Source: a virus. From it: 64,000 nucleotides of DNA. Within the stretch, counting starts at the first letter, position 1; every line of letters starts with the position of its first letter. A model generated the notes under the pieces. It was not told the origin of the DNA, made no database searches, and was given only the letters and a program-made list of their open reading frames with translations. The DNA is taken from positions 1 to 64,000 of the IMG/VR virus record IMGVR_UViG_3300015241_000015; one strand, 5' to 3'. This document shows, piece after piece, positions 10,801 to 17,284 of the stretch. Both the position numbers and the translations under genes were made by a program.

Positions 10801-12736
10801 GGGACAGTTCCTCCCGCGCCTCCAGAAGATCCACATGGAAAACGGTATCAGTCCACAGCGCACCATCGAGATCGCGGATAAGACCACCCGCAAGATGAAA
10901 AAGGTGAGCGAGTATGAGGCCATGGTGATGGCGATTGAAGGGAAAGCGCCCCCGGCCAACGCCCGCATTGCCAAGGCCGCTACCCAGATTGCCGAACTGC
11001 TTAAGGACATGCACAAACTGGCCGCCGATACCGGAGTCGTGGTTGAACGATATGTGAACGGCGCCTTGAAGCATGTAAAATTCTCAGAATTCCCGTCCGA
11101 TCCAACCTACTTCCCGCACATATTCGACCCTGACTATGTGATTCGCGACTACGTGGATCCCACCACCGGCAAGAAAAGCGATATCACCCTGCGGGAACTG
11201 CTGAAGGGGAAACCGGGCGAGGCGCGCTGGAATGCCATGATTGATCGCATAGCCAAAGAAAAAGGCGTAAAGCGGTCGGAAGTCGAGGATTACTTCAAGC
11301 AACATACCCGGGATCATCCATTAGCCGGAAACGTGGAAAGATCCAGGGAACAAGACCTTGGATTCTATCTCACCACCCCGGAGGCTATGCTCAAGTACAT
11401 TGAGGAGTACTCCGAAACCATAGCGCGCACCGAGCTTTTCGGGCAGCAGCGGCAGAAACTGAACCGGATCGTATCCGATATCCCCAATCAAGGGGCGCGG
11501 GAAGTAACCACGGAGATCATGGACGCTCTACTGAGCCAGCGCATCATGAGCCACGAGGAACGGGCCATCATGAAAGTCGCGGCCAACGAGGCTGTGATTA
11601 CCACCATGACCACCTCGTCGATCAAAGCCATGACCCACTCAGTCTGGGCCGCGCTGCACACCAATACCCGCGCATTTTTGACGAGCCTCGGGAGAGCGGC
11701 GCTGTGGGACCGAAAATTGGCCCGCAGTCTATTCCAGGGTTCAGGTGCGGGCGCCGAGCATTACCGGAATGGAGTGCTTGATAGCTATGGCGCCAGCAAA
11801 GGAACTCTCGCGTCTGGATTTCTTAAATTTACCGGCTTCCATAAAGCTTTCAATTTTGCCCGGCTGGTGGTGGATGGATCCGCACGCCACTTCATGGAAG
11901 TAACTGCCTTACCAAAACTGATGAAGGGCGGGAAAGGCGCTGAATACTATCGCCGGGCATTGAAAGAAACCTTCCTGTTTGAAGACGGGCAGATCGACAA
12001 GGCCATCGCGGCTGGATCGTGGAGTGCAGACGAACTAAATTGGGGCGCCAAAGCCCTGGTGGACCGGACTACTTACTCCCACAGTCCACTTGAATTGCCC
12101 CCAGCATGGAGATCAACTGCTGGTACTCCAGCGGCTGGCGTTGGTCTCGCGGTGCTCCGCCAATCCACGTTGCTTAAGGGCTACACCTACAAAACCTGCA
12201 CCATGTTGACCGACCGGCTCTACCGTGAGGCCAGGAAAGGCAACTGGAGGCCGTGGATCCCCTTTCTAACGTTGGTTCCAGCCCTGGGGTCGGCCATTGT
12301 CGGAGCCAATCAACTGCTGCGAACAGCGCTGGGCGCTCCAGCGCCAGAAAACGACGAAGAGTCTGGCCCCTGGAGTGAGATCAAGCATTACGCCGAAAAC
12401 ATTGGGCACATGATGGGAATCGCCATCGTGTTCAACATCCTGGACCGCAAAGAAAAGGACGAGAACTACCAGCCCCTTGGGGATATCTCCGAGTACATTG
12501 CCGGAAAGCCAGCCATGGATACGTATCGAACACTCGTAGGGATGCCCTTAGGCATTGCTTACGCCAAAGACGCCAAGACCTCAAGGGGCAGGACCGCAGA
12601 GGAGAAGCGGTGGAAAATTGCTGGAGACTATGTTGGAGACGTATACCCACTTGTCAGACCGTTCGTGAAAACATTGGAGCCGGAGCCGAGACGGAAATCG
12701 CACCGTTACCAGATGACCCCAACTCCAAGGGAATAG
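1877..12736 (+). CDS. Giant polyvalent phage protein: transglycosylase, ParB/DdrB-like, zincin, SF2 helicase
   Basis: This 3619-residue protein belongs to the large polyvalent proteins thought to be injected with phage DNA. Residues ~115-250 form a lytic transglycosylase domain with probable catalytic E141 in Q-E-T-G-F. A ~27-residue motif (A-K-A-R-V-x-E-I-N-x-I-G) flanks it on both sides. Residues ~410-470 are hydrophobic and ~500-960 are coiled coil. Residues ~970-1130 resemble the DdrB-like ParB domain (S-H-D-P, then G-N-T-A). A zincin motif HEWAH is at 1636-1640. An SF2 helicase has Walker A (A-P-T-G-G-G-K-T) near 2308, DEIG near 2399, S-A-T-P, and an arginine-finger motif near 2700. The C-terminal ~850 residues are helical and end in hydrophobic segments. 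Likely roles are cell-wall entry, DNA protection and remodelling of host DNA. Confidence 0.85.
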   Translation: MPEVASYTPEEAQAKLLALTRPDAGIAAPRAPTAPTQKNTVTPPPVTTAALRPPAPPEPPKAPPPDLPSPTVSGLTNAKARVAEINKIGADAYAKKYSLPGSVQEPQSSSSDPQDVRSRITAEAQRQGLDPNIALAIAKQETGFKHKVNGRVVLGPLTRNGYHAHGLFQLMPYRFPNINIDDEGANTTAGIGLLKELSNKYNGNLNLIAGEYFGGPGAIGKHGEILDSSPLTQQYARDVQGKFASIHQDASGPQQPQSDLAKAKARVMEINQIGASAYAKKYSLSEPAAEQSESQEPSEQGVPNPLTSPLQFFGWLDEKWMQGARWTSNKLFQNDLTDRAAIEEQSKNPNLSPADREFFVYQLHVFDVNMRAEDDEMNMHWGSKTESEREAYKFRRGWDTRSLAGKAVWEATAEVFNPSNMAIMAATAGGSVIAEAVGAVRPVLGRALKVGLLGANTAFALKLSAGQIQGAYEAYQKNDLPGVIENAGMVAGTLLAVGAGAYEGKQKNRAAREQATRDKTLFVAEVLKAVQDHPGLQEELNKQGVPIPQLTKEQLQAAIDHIHKVNADIKKREGERNTKLKKMADQGVSPAPAAPSDEDLADPRKRLAGTPPPELQPGHVKSLLTAAPGMTEEQVREQIATPTRQRQLQPTPEIPIESLNDRDSRLLDSSAYGQWLDHHIAKAAGDMARMLKLVEITTQRHEYELAYHLTEEIQSKIKTDAEPTVASKEQALKLERYQRLLKWHMSEPSVAPIETNFVSMTAEERAVKRQEYAEEEGRAILVREREARITALEDQKKRVQDEIAAFRERATKVQDQRRVGPAPSPEQLEFDAVGQELERIAHSNMHVDADEMESQLRQGKSTPLSADEKHFTELQKKRKQLLDLLDPQKPQKPLFEHVALEAELTEREQALREIEARLAYEATHATTPEEAIEKGQRAEEARKLAAQLKADRDKTEAERLASRAKQQEFPRGEPIAVHVGMPVTLTLASGQEVSGHWAVVRGGEVIASHDPFTFHRNDRFIHQDLNPINYEDENFHEAREIVKSRGKNPDLDEIHNTRETNAAPVLSPDGQVLGNTATFLEAMRIHSQKGQSEAIAADLLRKAYQFGLDPDAIPHATDKPVLVFMLDERPTDLGGLMELTSGLLRPEDITMTEAEQGVQSGYRVSGDTLNWVSEAFKGMGDQAFVRNLPPVQAAELVDRMIKDGVIGQAERGAYINEDGELTPKAIQVVENALMGKVIPDANALAGMPRGVFIRLSQAMAPLLKMRLEAPIWNIGDYLHQAIRNWTRIEKMGDTLDGYGQSGDSKSTLWYNYQNSKLIPGEADHPIVEALTKLLEESPKTIEKALSGYIGEVDGKQTGWQFEPGMEPAESFNWHIANDMGVEVKASEWGTLEPAYEEPKPEAKSKARGKIKAAKGKKAEAPKAAEPEKPSPTGPTMADVDTKLRGMSEEDLDREYEHGAAADGTDDPYVVAVGKELRRRQTEPVVQPEKPPVSPMEPTPEEKAKEDFTKEVQEVIRVNGPITRDQFVDILTRHPNFSMGKATDLVTFVEKGVRRVWNMSLDEYLAQAFGAVELMGEGPKSPVEEEVSVLGQLGKKKGMAPTPKASVDGPKGAVEFLADGRAILHLMEHGDVSTFLHEWAHVAHRNLMGEDRVAVDKWGAQLRKEWNPKKDPAYTRWLEGAEDSHEKRVSYLAVYVQEKFARAFERFVHDGIAPNEEIRPVFERLRDWMREVYENVSMQGSSLDVKIPADIRRLFERMAGGTPEDLEVPGEKAGAGTALMSQTPSAIQTLTKEQQRVLDKYLSVVKWDSKGEKIDTWKKKLTSKERDILYTIPYDAQPLEAFGPRVRDIIQWERDHPEHEKAMQGKSGVDAAVKAFEEHPVHFKNNPNVNHFTESQINELISKLSPAAVKRWADSEKVTPEGLTRRVKEMRRNVASLGVALRSEGDWADVPLEALRARSMVDEMFPLGKRESLDDGMTIEADLEESRPDRTILSRSIKDDERRTQERKEEEGETLTPEQRMDATEIFNHGESFSDSLDTARFRVFSDAEKAVIWARENASKTTGLKIYNLEDRSGKAFVHYAPRDPSVLFQETEPGEVERRLRAIEERLRNVGLGEQEAKRLAKMRDDLKAQQRRAGTSPDPKPGRIVKLFGPHGEELKLGGRDEEAKPGRTVSDVPAPLQDPRSPRRADEQPRDPRGTEKDRAAVGPVRGTGEGGRAGHEDERPGETLRTVQPARVDTPTKPRGTEVYDPAQWSETIETLGMPANTPPPTVRIPMWLRRMLKFPAQPEMVEAGLSGIKQHDAVVLAAPTGGGKTYMMAAMANQLVKPDMKVLVMTINKSLIRKRGDGLISVFRDFAVPLEELKSGVSDPGKPGVYAVTYSTSVSRKEIRKAKWDLIICDEIGVARNPYSETGIMMKELAGNSKKAIYISATPFHNALELYHMDKLGLWRETGFDAWGKQFGIFKDTDGKYGGSASDSLKLIKLRSQLIERGQFVSVLKNMEGFNISLAQVPLTPDQEVILANIKKGFDAAADHYTKLGPSGTALLAATRKNAATFTKKWLERIRLPQAIEMAKEMQKQGWKVAFFSETKASREDIFSFLQPANFALDGKIRALLPDLPDVPEGLFAAFGEDLANYSGPDSSHRTAELDAFNSNEKKHIYLSFAAGGMGLNAQDKMGTQPRAVIFLGPPYSGMMLEQGLGRFWRFGTKSNVHAIFMTSNAEAELNMLVSKIAPRMSSLRALVNGINNEDKFVNTLHAMRTTEQEQAAYELGNSIKFSPSEFRPIQTQAVQSWKDVKIGPAKEAMNKGLKMPDTGGPPKVGKLFQESEPPKPPEDLSIPKNTEARAEHDRQKKDIVDGKPMPGVPAGIENAPQAIRERIAEVAGVEAKAAEDGAEDSEEKVAAVQSAYKAVRSRFASLSHALGESDASVAYKAFLANLFISGHRNILNVTREAGIPQIGEKIVRWARQYEARKGQVEGQFLPRLQKIHMENGISPQRTIEIADKTTRKMKKVSEYEAMVMAIEGKAPPANARIAKAATQIAELLKDMHKLAADTGVVVERYVNGALKHVKFSEFPSDPTYFPHIFDPDYVIRDYVDPTTGKKSDITLRELLKGKPGEARWNAMIDRIAKEKGVKRSEVEDYFKQHTRDHPLAGNVERSREQDLGFYLTTPEAMLKYIEEYSETIARTELFGQQRQKLNRIVSDIPNQGAREVTTEIMDALLSQRIMSHEERAIMKVAANEAVITTMTTSSIKAMTHSVWAALHTNTRAFLTSLGRAALWDRKLARSLFQGSGAGAEHYRNGVLDSYGASKGTLASGFLKFTGFHKAFNFARLVVDGSARHFMEVTALPKLMKGGKGAEYYRRALKETFLFEDGQIDKAIAAGSWSADELNWGAKALVDRTTYSHSPLELPPAWRSTAGTPAAGVGLAVLRQSTLLKGYTYKTCTMLTDRLYREARKGNWRPWIPFLTLVPALGSAIVGANQLLRTALGAPAPENDEESGPWSEIKHYAENIGHMMGIAIVFNILDRKEKDENYQPLGDISEYIAGKPAMDTYRTLVGMPLGIAYAKDAKTSRGRTAEEKRWKIAGDYVGDVYPLVRPFVKTLEPEPRRKSHRYQMTPTPRE

Positions 12737-12738
12737 CT

Positions 12739-13422
12739 TTAGGCTGTAGGTCCAGGACTTGGATCTTGCTGTTTCTCTTTCACTAAGCCCGCTATGTACT
12801 CGACTTTGTCTAGTTTTTCCCACAAATCTACTAGGCTAAGACGGCGATGCGGTTCTGGTAGTTTCAACATCTGGTCAATCTCCCGATTGAGTTCATCGCG
12901 GGCCTGGACCTTCTGGGCGTCTCCATGTAGGCTTTCGTTGATGGTGATCTTGGCGAATTCGATAAGCCGTTGGATCTCTACTCTATGGGTGTGGTACTTA
13001 CGTTTCTGCTGTTTCAACAGGAAGCGCCTGATTTCATCGATGGTAAAGAGTTTGGTGGCGGAACGTTCCGTAGAGCCTTTAACGGCCTTGGATCCACGGC
13101 GGGCCGGGATGAGTCTCTTGGTGTTAACCAAGCCCTGGACGCAGCCCTTGCTGGTTCCAATAACTACGGCAGCCTCGGCGGTCGATAGCAGTGGGACATG
13201 CTCCAGGTGATGATCGAGTTGCTCTAAGTACTCAATGAATTTGTCGCCGGGATCGACAATGCGCCAAGCGGCCCTGATCCCGCGGCGGCTGGCTGAGCGC
13301 CCCGTTCTGATTGCTTGTAGCTTGCCGATTTTGATTAGGGCGAAAACCCGGTCAATGGTGATGCGCAGTTTCAAAGCGCATTCTTTGCTGGTAATGAATC
13401 GTACTTCCTGGTCCTCAGCCAT
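12739..13422 (-). CDS. Probable DNA-binding protein with two excisionase-type helix-turn-helix domains
   Basis: This 227-residue protein has two segments resembling the winged helix of AlpA/excisionase proteins. The first (residues ~8-55) starts I-T-S-K-E-C-A and ends with a basic wing. The second (~78-130) starts L-S-T-A-E-A-A. A charged helical tail follows. Its start overlaps the end of the upstream gene by 8 nt, so it is the last gene of a translationally coupled operon that begins near 14.5 kb. It converges on the giant polyvalent gene. A regulatory role is inferred from the fold; no target is visible. Confidence 0.65.
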   Translation of the reverse strand: MAEDQEVRFITSKECALKLRITIDRVFALIKIGKLQAIRTGRSASRRGIRAAWRIVDPGDKFIEYLEQLDHHLEHVPLLSTAEAAVVIGTSKGCVQGLVNTKRLIPARRGSKAVKGSTERSATKLFTIDEIRRFLLKQQKRKYHTHRVEIQRLIEFAKITINESLHGDAQKVQARDELNREIDQMLKLPEPHRRLSLVDLWEKLDKVEYIAGLVKEKQQDPSPGPTA

Positions 13423-14035
13423 GGTTCATAGCCTCAATATCTTGCCTTACTCTCACCATGATCTCACTGGCGAGCCAGGATAAGCCCGCGTCGTTCCAAG
13501 CTTCTGTCTTCCGCCATGCCGTGTCGTTGGTTGTGATGTAGTGGACTGTGAGTTCCAGGCCGTTGCCTGATACGCAGCCGTATTCAACGTGGAAGGAGTC
13601 TGTGGCGTCATCGGTTAGAGGGAAAATTGGAATTGGTTCATGGTTCAGATCAAGCCCAATTATCGGGCCTAGAGCCTCAGGAGCCGCTATTTGATTGAAC
13701 CCTGGATCAATAAGCCAATTGCGGGCTACCCGCGCTATGAGATGACCATTCCAGCCACGTCCAAAAGCTCGCCTACTGTCCTTGGCGGTCGCCAGTTCTT
13801 CCTCGCTCAAGCCCGAGGTGTAGGCCAGCTTCATAGCTGGGACTTCCACGACAAACTTGGTAGAAACAGGCTCAACCGGAATATCGAATGCCTGGAAAAA
13901 TTCGCAGGCAACCCGCGTCGCTGAAATGCAGGCGTTCACAGTCATAAATCGTAGCATCATTGGCATAGCCAGGGCGCAATAGCGATGGATGAGCATCTCC
14001 ACTTGGGCTTCCGATAGCTGGGCTTTAGTTGTCAT
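13415..14035 (-). CDS. Phage protein with possible Cys-His-Asp (transglutaminase-like) triad
   Basis: This 206-residue protein resembles a widespread uncharacterised phage family. A conserved-looking N-A-C-I-S-A-T-R helix (residues ~35-42) is followed by G-H-L-I-A-R-V and N-W-L-I-D-P. This order of Cys, His and Asp is that of papain-like or transglutaminase folds, so it may be a peptidase or amide-forming enzyme; that is inference. It overlaps both neighbours by about 8-11 nt and so belongs to the coupled four-gene operon. Confidence 0.6.
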   Translation of the reverse strand: MTTKAQLSEAQVEMLIHRYCALAMPMMLRFMTVNACISATRVACEFFQAFDIPVEPVSTKFVVEVPAMKLAYTSGLSEEELATAKDSRRAFGRGWNGHLIARVARNWLIDPGFNQIAAPEALGPIIGLDLNHEPIPIFPLTDDATDSFHVEYGCVSGNGLELTVHYITTNDTAWRKTEAWNDAGLSWLASEIMVRVRQDIEAMNHG

Positions 14036-14342
14036 GGAATTTTCTCTTGGCCTCGTTGACCTTTACCTCAATATCCAGTGCTATCTCCTGTGCATCCTCT
14101 TCGATCCTGTCGGCCAGATCGCGGAGAATACCAGGCAGGGCCAAGATCATGGGTGGCGAGATGCTACTGACGGAGAACCCGCTGCCGTGCTTGCCTTCAA
14201 GGATCATCACGATGGCGGCCCTGGCCTCCGCCGACTCCATAGCCGCTTCCGCTAGGTGATCGTATTGGCCTTTTCCGAGTGGCATAGGTCGTGGACCTCT
14301 TTCTTTGAACGTTTTAATTTTAGCTAGGGTGTTTAGTTCCAT
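14025..14342 (-). CDS. Hypothetical protein in RHH operon
   Basis: I do not recognise this 105-residue protein. The ATG was chosen because it lies inside the 3' end of the upstream ribbon-helix-helix gene, giving a 23-nt overlap in another frame; a longer frame without a binding site extends upstream. The C-terminal half is a predicted amphipathic helix rich in Asp, Glu and Lys. The overlap with an antitoxin-like gene suggests a toxin or partner role, but it does not look like ParE or RelE. Confidence 0.55.
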   Translation of the reverse strand: MELNTLAKIKTFKERGPRPMPLGKGQYDHLAEAAMESAEARAAIVMILEGKHGSGFSVSSISPPMILALPGILRDLADRIEEDAQEIALDIEVKVNEAKRKFHDN

Positions 14343-14493
14343 TGGGCTGGTCGGGGATAGTCCGTTTCTCCTCTTGCTTCCGCAACCAGCCACGGAGGGC
14401 ATCGCGGATGACTTCGGAGACTGAGCTATATTCCCCATTTTTGATGACTTTATTGATGGCGTCTTCCAGTTGTGGGGTGAGGGTGATGTTCAA
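14320..14493 (-). CDS. ParD/CopG-like ribbon-helix-helix protein
   Basis: This 57-residue protein starts at TTG behind a strong GGAGGA site. It begins with the short strand N-I-T-L-T-P and continues with the helix pattern S-V-S-E-V-I-R-D-A-L-R, typical of ParD-type ribbon-helix-helix antitoxins and repressors. It is the first gene of a minus-strand operon and lies directly downstream of a sigma70-like promoter, so autoregulation is plausible. No ParE-like toxin follows, so a plain repressor role is equally possible. Confidence 0.7.
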   Translation of the reverse strand: MNITLTPQLEDAINKVIKNGEYSSVSEVIRDALRGWLRKQEEKRTIPDQPNGTKHPS

Positions 14494-14516
14494 GAGCGTC
14501 CTCCGCGAATCGAGTT

Positions 14517-14545
14517 ATTAAACGAAATAATGGCCTAATTGTCAA
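14517..14545 (-). promoter_or_regulatory. Sigma70-like promoter for the RHH operon
   Basis: On the minus strand TTGACA is followed after 17 nt by TTTAAT, 24 nt upstream of the TTG start of the RHH gene. Confidence 0.6.
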
Positions 14546-14552
14546 CTTCAAG

Positions 14553-14582
14553 TTGCACAATGCTAGATTATTAGCGTATTGT
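14553..14582 (+). promoter_or_regulatory. Sigma70-like promoter for the winged-helix gene
   Basis: TTGCAC is followed after 18 nt by TATTGT, about 57 nt upstream of the next plus-strand gene. It stands back to back with the RHH promoter, so one regulator could control both directions. Confidence 0.5.
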
Positions 14583-14639
14583 GAACGTTTTCAGTGCATG
14601 GAAAGGACATTCTGACGTGAAAGAAGAGAAGACCAACCA

Positions 14640-15623
14640 ATGGCCAACCAAAAAGAAGTCGACAAACTCGCAATCTACGCTCTCGGTCGTATCGACGCAT
14701 GGATTGAAAACTTTGCAAGAAGCGCGGGAGTCCCTGAAGCAGAACTTGCCCATGGGATTTATGCGTTACTTTCAGGTGCGCGGGAGGGGGCTGACCATCG
14801 CATGTCCTTTCTGTCACCGCCGCCCCCCAGTGGAGCTAATCTACGGCTACCTACGGTGGAGGTGGCTGAGCGTCCACCAAGTCAATTGCAGTCAGACTCA
14901 GAGGGTGACGAAGCCGACAGCTATGCCAGTGCGCCGAACTTCCTAAAGTCGCGTCTGCTGTTAGCAATGGTGAAGAAGATGGCCGTCAATGGGCCGGTAA
15001 CTGCGGCTGAAGCCCACGCACGCCACCCTTTCAACACCCTTGGCGCGTGGAACCGTGCCTTGCAGCGCTTGGCTAAAGAGGGCAAGTTGCGGCGAATCGG
15101 GTATGGGGAATACGTTCCAAGCCAGGACAAGCCGCGAAGCAAAACGAAGACGGTCACGCCGAAACTTGGGACAAAGAGCGAATGGAAGGCTGAGTTTCAG
15201 GCGAAGATACTGAAAGCCATGGAAGGCCGCGAGCGGATGAACCTAGCGGAGATCGCGGAAGCCGCCAAAACCAAGCAACACAATCTGTATGCTCACTTAC
15301 GGGAGATGATCGAAGAGGGGAAGATTGAGAAACTTGAACGTGGCGAGTACGGGCCGGTCAAGGATCCAGACAAAGCAAAACGGAGGGGAAGACCGCCGAT
15401 TGGGTCAACGAAGATCAAGATACAGATTCTCGAAGCCATGCAAGGCCGGCAGAAAATGACCCTGGACGAACTGGTTGCAACCTCTGACGCCAAGCATAAA
15501 CACTCGCTCTATGAGCCGTTACGGCAATTGATTGCCGAGGGGCAACTTGAAAAAATAGGCGAGGGGCTTACTGGAGTCTATGGCCCTGGAAAGAAGTTCA
15601 ACGTCCCGGGGGCGGTGGCTTAG
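14640..15623 (+). CDS. Multi-winged-helix DNA-binding protein with AT-hook
   Basis: This 327-residue protein has three similar modules (residues ~100-155, ~180-235 and ~258-320). Each has helices followed by a small hairpin with the pattern L-x-R-I/L-x-x-G-x-Y/G-x-Y, like winged helices. Between modules two and three lies a basic R-R-G-R-P-P-I-G segment that matches an AT-hook. It probably binds DNA as a regulator or nucleoid-like protein. It is transcribed divergently from the RHH operon and ends in an intrinsic terminator. Confidence 0.65.
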   Translation: MANQKEVDKLAIYALGRIDAWIENFARSAGVPEAELAHGIYALLSGAREGADHRMSFLSPPPPSGANLRLPTVEVAERPPSQLQSDSEGDEADSYASAPNFLKSRLLLAMVKKMAVNGPVTAAEAHARHPFNTLGAWNRALQRLAKEGKLRRIGYGEYVPSQDKPRSKTKTVTPKLGTKSEWKAEFQAKILKAMEGRERMNLAEIAEAAKTKQHNLYAHLREMIEEGKIEKLERGEYGPVKDPDKAKRRGRPPIGSTKIKIQILEAMQGRQKMTLDELVATSDAKHKHSLYEPLRQLIAEGQLEKIGEGLTGVYGPGKKFNVPGAVA

Positions 15624-15634
15624 CCCCCTTTTTT
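15608..15634 (+). terminator. Intrinsic terminator
   Basis: GGGGGC and GCCCCC form a 6-bp stem followed by six T residues. The stop codon of the winged-helix gene lies in the hairpin. Confidence 0.8.
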
Positions 15635-16125
15635 CAGTCGTCGAGTTCCGCCCACATTTCCGCGAGCTTCACTTTAATTGAAAGCACTTGTATATCGATG
15701 GTCAATTCGCCCACAACGTGCTCGAAGTTAGGCTCTCCTCGCGCTAGGTAGGCCATCCATGCCTTACGGGTATCGGGTAGTATGATCCAGCAAACCCCCA
15801 CCCCAGCGGCCAGCAGACGTTCACACTTGTCGATTAGACTGGAACTGGAAAAGGTCTGCGAGGGGGAATAGATCTCGATGGCCAGGATGGCTGGTTCTGC
15901 CAGATCCCCGTTATCGTACACGGCCTTTCGGCTAACCACGGTGACATCCGGGACCAACCGGTCGGCGCCGCAAAGGACATTCAGTTCAGGAAGCGCTTGG
16001 TACTCGCGTGGGAGAGTGGCTGCGAAATGAACAATCAGATATTGCTGGATTCTGGCGTGATTCTTTTTGGTCAATGGTTTTGGAATCTCCTGTCCATCAA
16101 TCAACTCCATGTGGGCGGTTAGCAT
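15634..16125 (-). CDS. Uma2 family (DUF820) PD-(D/E)xK endonuclease-like protein
   Basis: This 163-residue protein has the Uma2 pattern: an N-terminal helical part, then V-P-D-V-T-V-V, then L-A-I-E-I-Y-S-P-S and a downstream K-C-E-R-L. These supply the D, E and K residues of a restriction-endonuclease-like core. The family is abundant in Acidobacteriota, Cyanobacteria and Planctomycetota but its function is unknown. Its start overlaps the stop of the upstream gene. Confidence 0.85.
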   Translation of the reverse strand: MLTAHMELIDGQEIPKPLTKKNHARIQQYLIVHFAATLPREYQALPELNVLCGADRLVPDVTVVSRKAVYDNGDLAEPAILAIEIYSPSQTFSSSSLIDKCERLLAAGVGVCWIILPDTRKAWMAYLARGEPNFEHVVGELTIDIQVLSIKVKLAEMWAELDD

Positions 16126-16394
16126 TATTTACTCCGTTCCGTGTAGCCGTGCGCTTCCAGCCATTCGATGGCCATTACGTCTTTCTCCCAGTACTCCCAG
16201 TGCTCGGGATTGGCGTGGCGCTGGTTTATTCTTTTGAGTTTTTTGACGGGTAAATCCACAGTCCCAGCAGTTTTCGCATCGTCGCACATGAATTCTCCAT
16301 GCCAGCAGCAGGCGTGAAAACACTTGTCGCAAACCGTGATGCAAAAGTCGTCAGGCAGGACAGTGCCAGTGCGTTTCCGTGGTTCTGGACTCAT
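16125..16394 (-). CDS. Small Cys/His-rich protein
   Basis: This 89-residue protein has C-I-T-V-C-D-K-C-F-H-A-C-C-W-H followed by another Cys, which suggests a zinc-binding site. The C-terminus is helical with many Trp residues. It overlaps the Uma2 gene by one base and the upstream gene by four (ATGA). I do not recognise a family. Confidence 0.6.
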   Translation of the reverse strand: MSPEPRKRTGTVLPDDFCITVCDKCFHACCWHGEFMCDDAKTAGTVDLPVKKLKRINQRHANPEHWEYWEKDVMAIEWLEAHGYTERSK

Positions 16395-16591
16395 ACCGGG
16401 GCTTTCTCCGCTGCGGGCGCTGGTCTCACCTTGCGGGGTCGGCCGCCGTTGTAACTCTTACGGGGATGGGACAACTTGGCGATGTTAGAAAAATAACTCT
16501 TGGGCTTCTGTTTCTTGGTCGCCTCGCCCCCACTTCGACCGAGATCGGTCATGTAGGCGCTATCGCGTGTGATTGCCTGTTTCTTTGCCAT
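16391..16591 (-). CDS. Small basic hypothetical protein
   Basis: This 66-residue protein is rich in Lys, Arg, Ser and Pro. The start was chosen at ATG behind AGAGG and downstream of a promoter-like sequence; the longer open frame upstream contains that promoter and is unlikely to be coding. It is the first gene of a three-gene coupled unit ending with Uma2. Function unknown. Confidence 0.55.
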   Translation of the reverse strand: MAKKQAITRDSAYMTDLGRSGGEATKKQKPKSYFSNIAKLSHPRKSYNGGRPRKVRPAPAAEKAPV

Positions 16592-16611
16592 GCCTCTAAT
16601 GATACGAGCAT

Positions 16612-16643
16612 TAGAATCTGTAAAGCAATACAAATTGCAAGCG
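16612..16643 (-). promoter_or_regulatory. Promoter with CGCTTGCAATT motif
   Basis: On the minus strand CGCTTGCAATT provides a -35-like TTGCAA, and TTCTAA follows after 18 nt. The same CGCTTGCA sequence recurs at six other places in the window. Confidence 0.5.
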
Positions 16644-16674
16644 TTCATGGCCATGACCTTTTGGGGTAAATGTC

Positions 16675-17133
16675 CTACTCCATGAACGAGATGCACTTGG
16701 GTGTAGAGCATTGGGCGTGCATATGGCCGTTCAGACTCGATACCGTGTAACGAAGGCTTCCAGTCTCGCAGGCAGGGCATAAAATCTGGCCAAAACCCCC
16801 GTTACCCTTCCCAAAGCCCACTGAATTCGCGTGATCCTTGGCGCCGAATATGGCCTTGGCCGCTTTATTCGATTCCTCCAGCGACTTGTCGGCCAATTGT
16901 CCGGCTTCTTCGCGGCTCATGATGTTGAACTTATCGCAGGCAATCACAAGACGATCGTGGATCAGTCCAGGGACGCACGGCATACAGACTTTGCCGTTCT
17001 GCTCTTGATACTTGACACCGGCCCCGCACAGTTCGTCGACAATAAACCCCGTAAAGTGCCGGCAACGGGATTGTAATTTCTCGATGCGGAATTCGCGCAG
17101 ATCAAGCGGTTCTTTTTTGGCGGTCTTGTTCAT
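16675..17133 (-). CDS. Hypothetical protein with C-terminal zinc ribbon
   Basis: This 152-residue protein has a C-terminal zinc ribbon, C-P-A-C-E-T-G then C-x4-C. The start was set at the ATG behind AAAGGA. The 5' end overlaps the truncated methyltransferase remnant in another frame. The middle is helical. I do not recognise a family; a nucleic-acid-binding role would fit the zinc ribbon. Confidence 0.6.
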   Translation of the reverse strand: MNKTAKKEPLDLREFRIEKLQSRCRHFTGFIVDELCGAGVKYQEQNGKVCMPCVPGLIHDRLVIACDKFNIMSREEAGQLADKSLEESNKAAKAIFGAKDHANSVGFGKGNGGFGQILCPACETGSLRYTVSSLNGHMHAQCSTPKCISFME

Positions 17134-17284
17134 AGTGTAAGATCCTTTCTCCAATCCATTTACAAACTGAAACCGTACAGGCGTTGCCGAGATCTTTCTC
17201 TACCGCCCAAACACTGGTGAATCCGGCTTGGCGGAAGCCTTCACCAAAGCCCATGATTCCGGCGAATAGTGAGCCCTCAGTCAC
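17102..17284 (-). pseudogene. Remnant of a C5 cytosine DNA methyltransferase (N-terminal motifs only)
   Basis: This 60-residue frame starts at GTG overlapping the HNH stop codon. It begins S-L-F-A-G-I-M-G-F-G-E-G-F-R-Q-A-G-F, which matches motif I of Dcm-type methyltransferases (F-A-G-x-G-G-F), followed by V-W-A-V-E-K-D, which matches motif II. There is no P-C catalytic motif IV or any later motif, and the frame stops inside the next gene. The second Gly of motif I is Met. It looks like a decayed fragment left beside an HNH gene. Confidence 0.65.
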
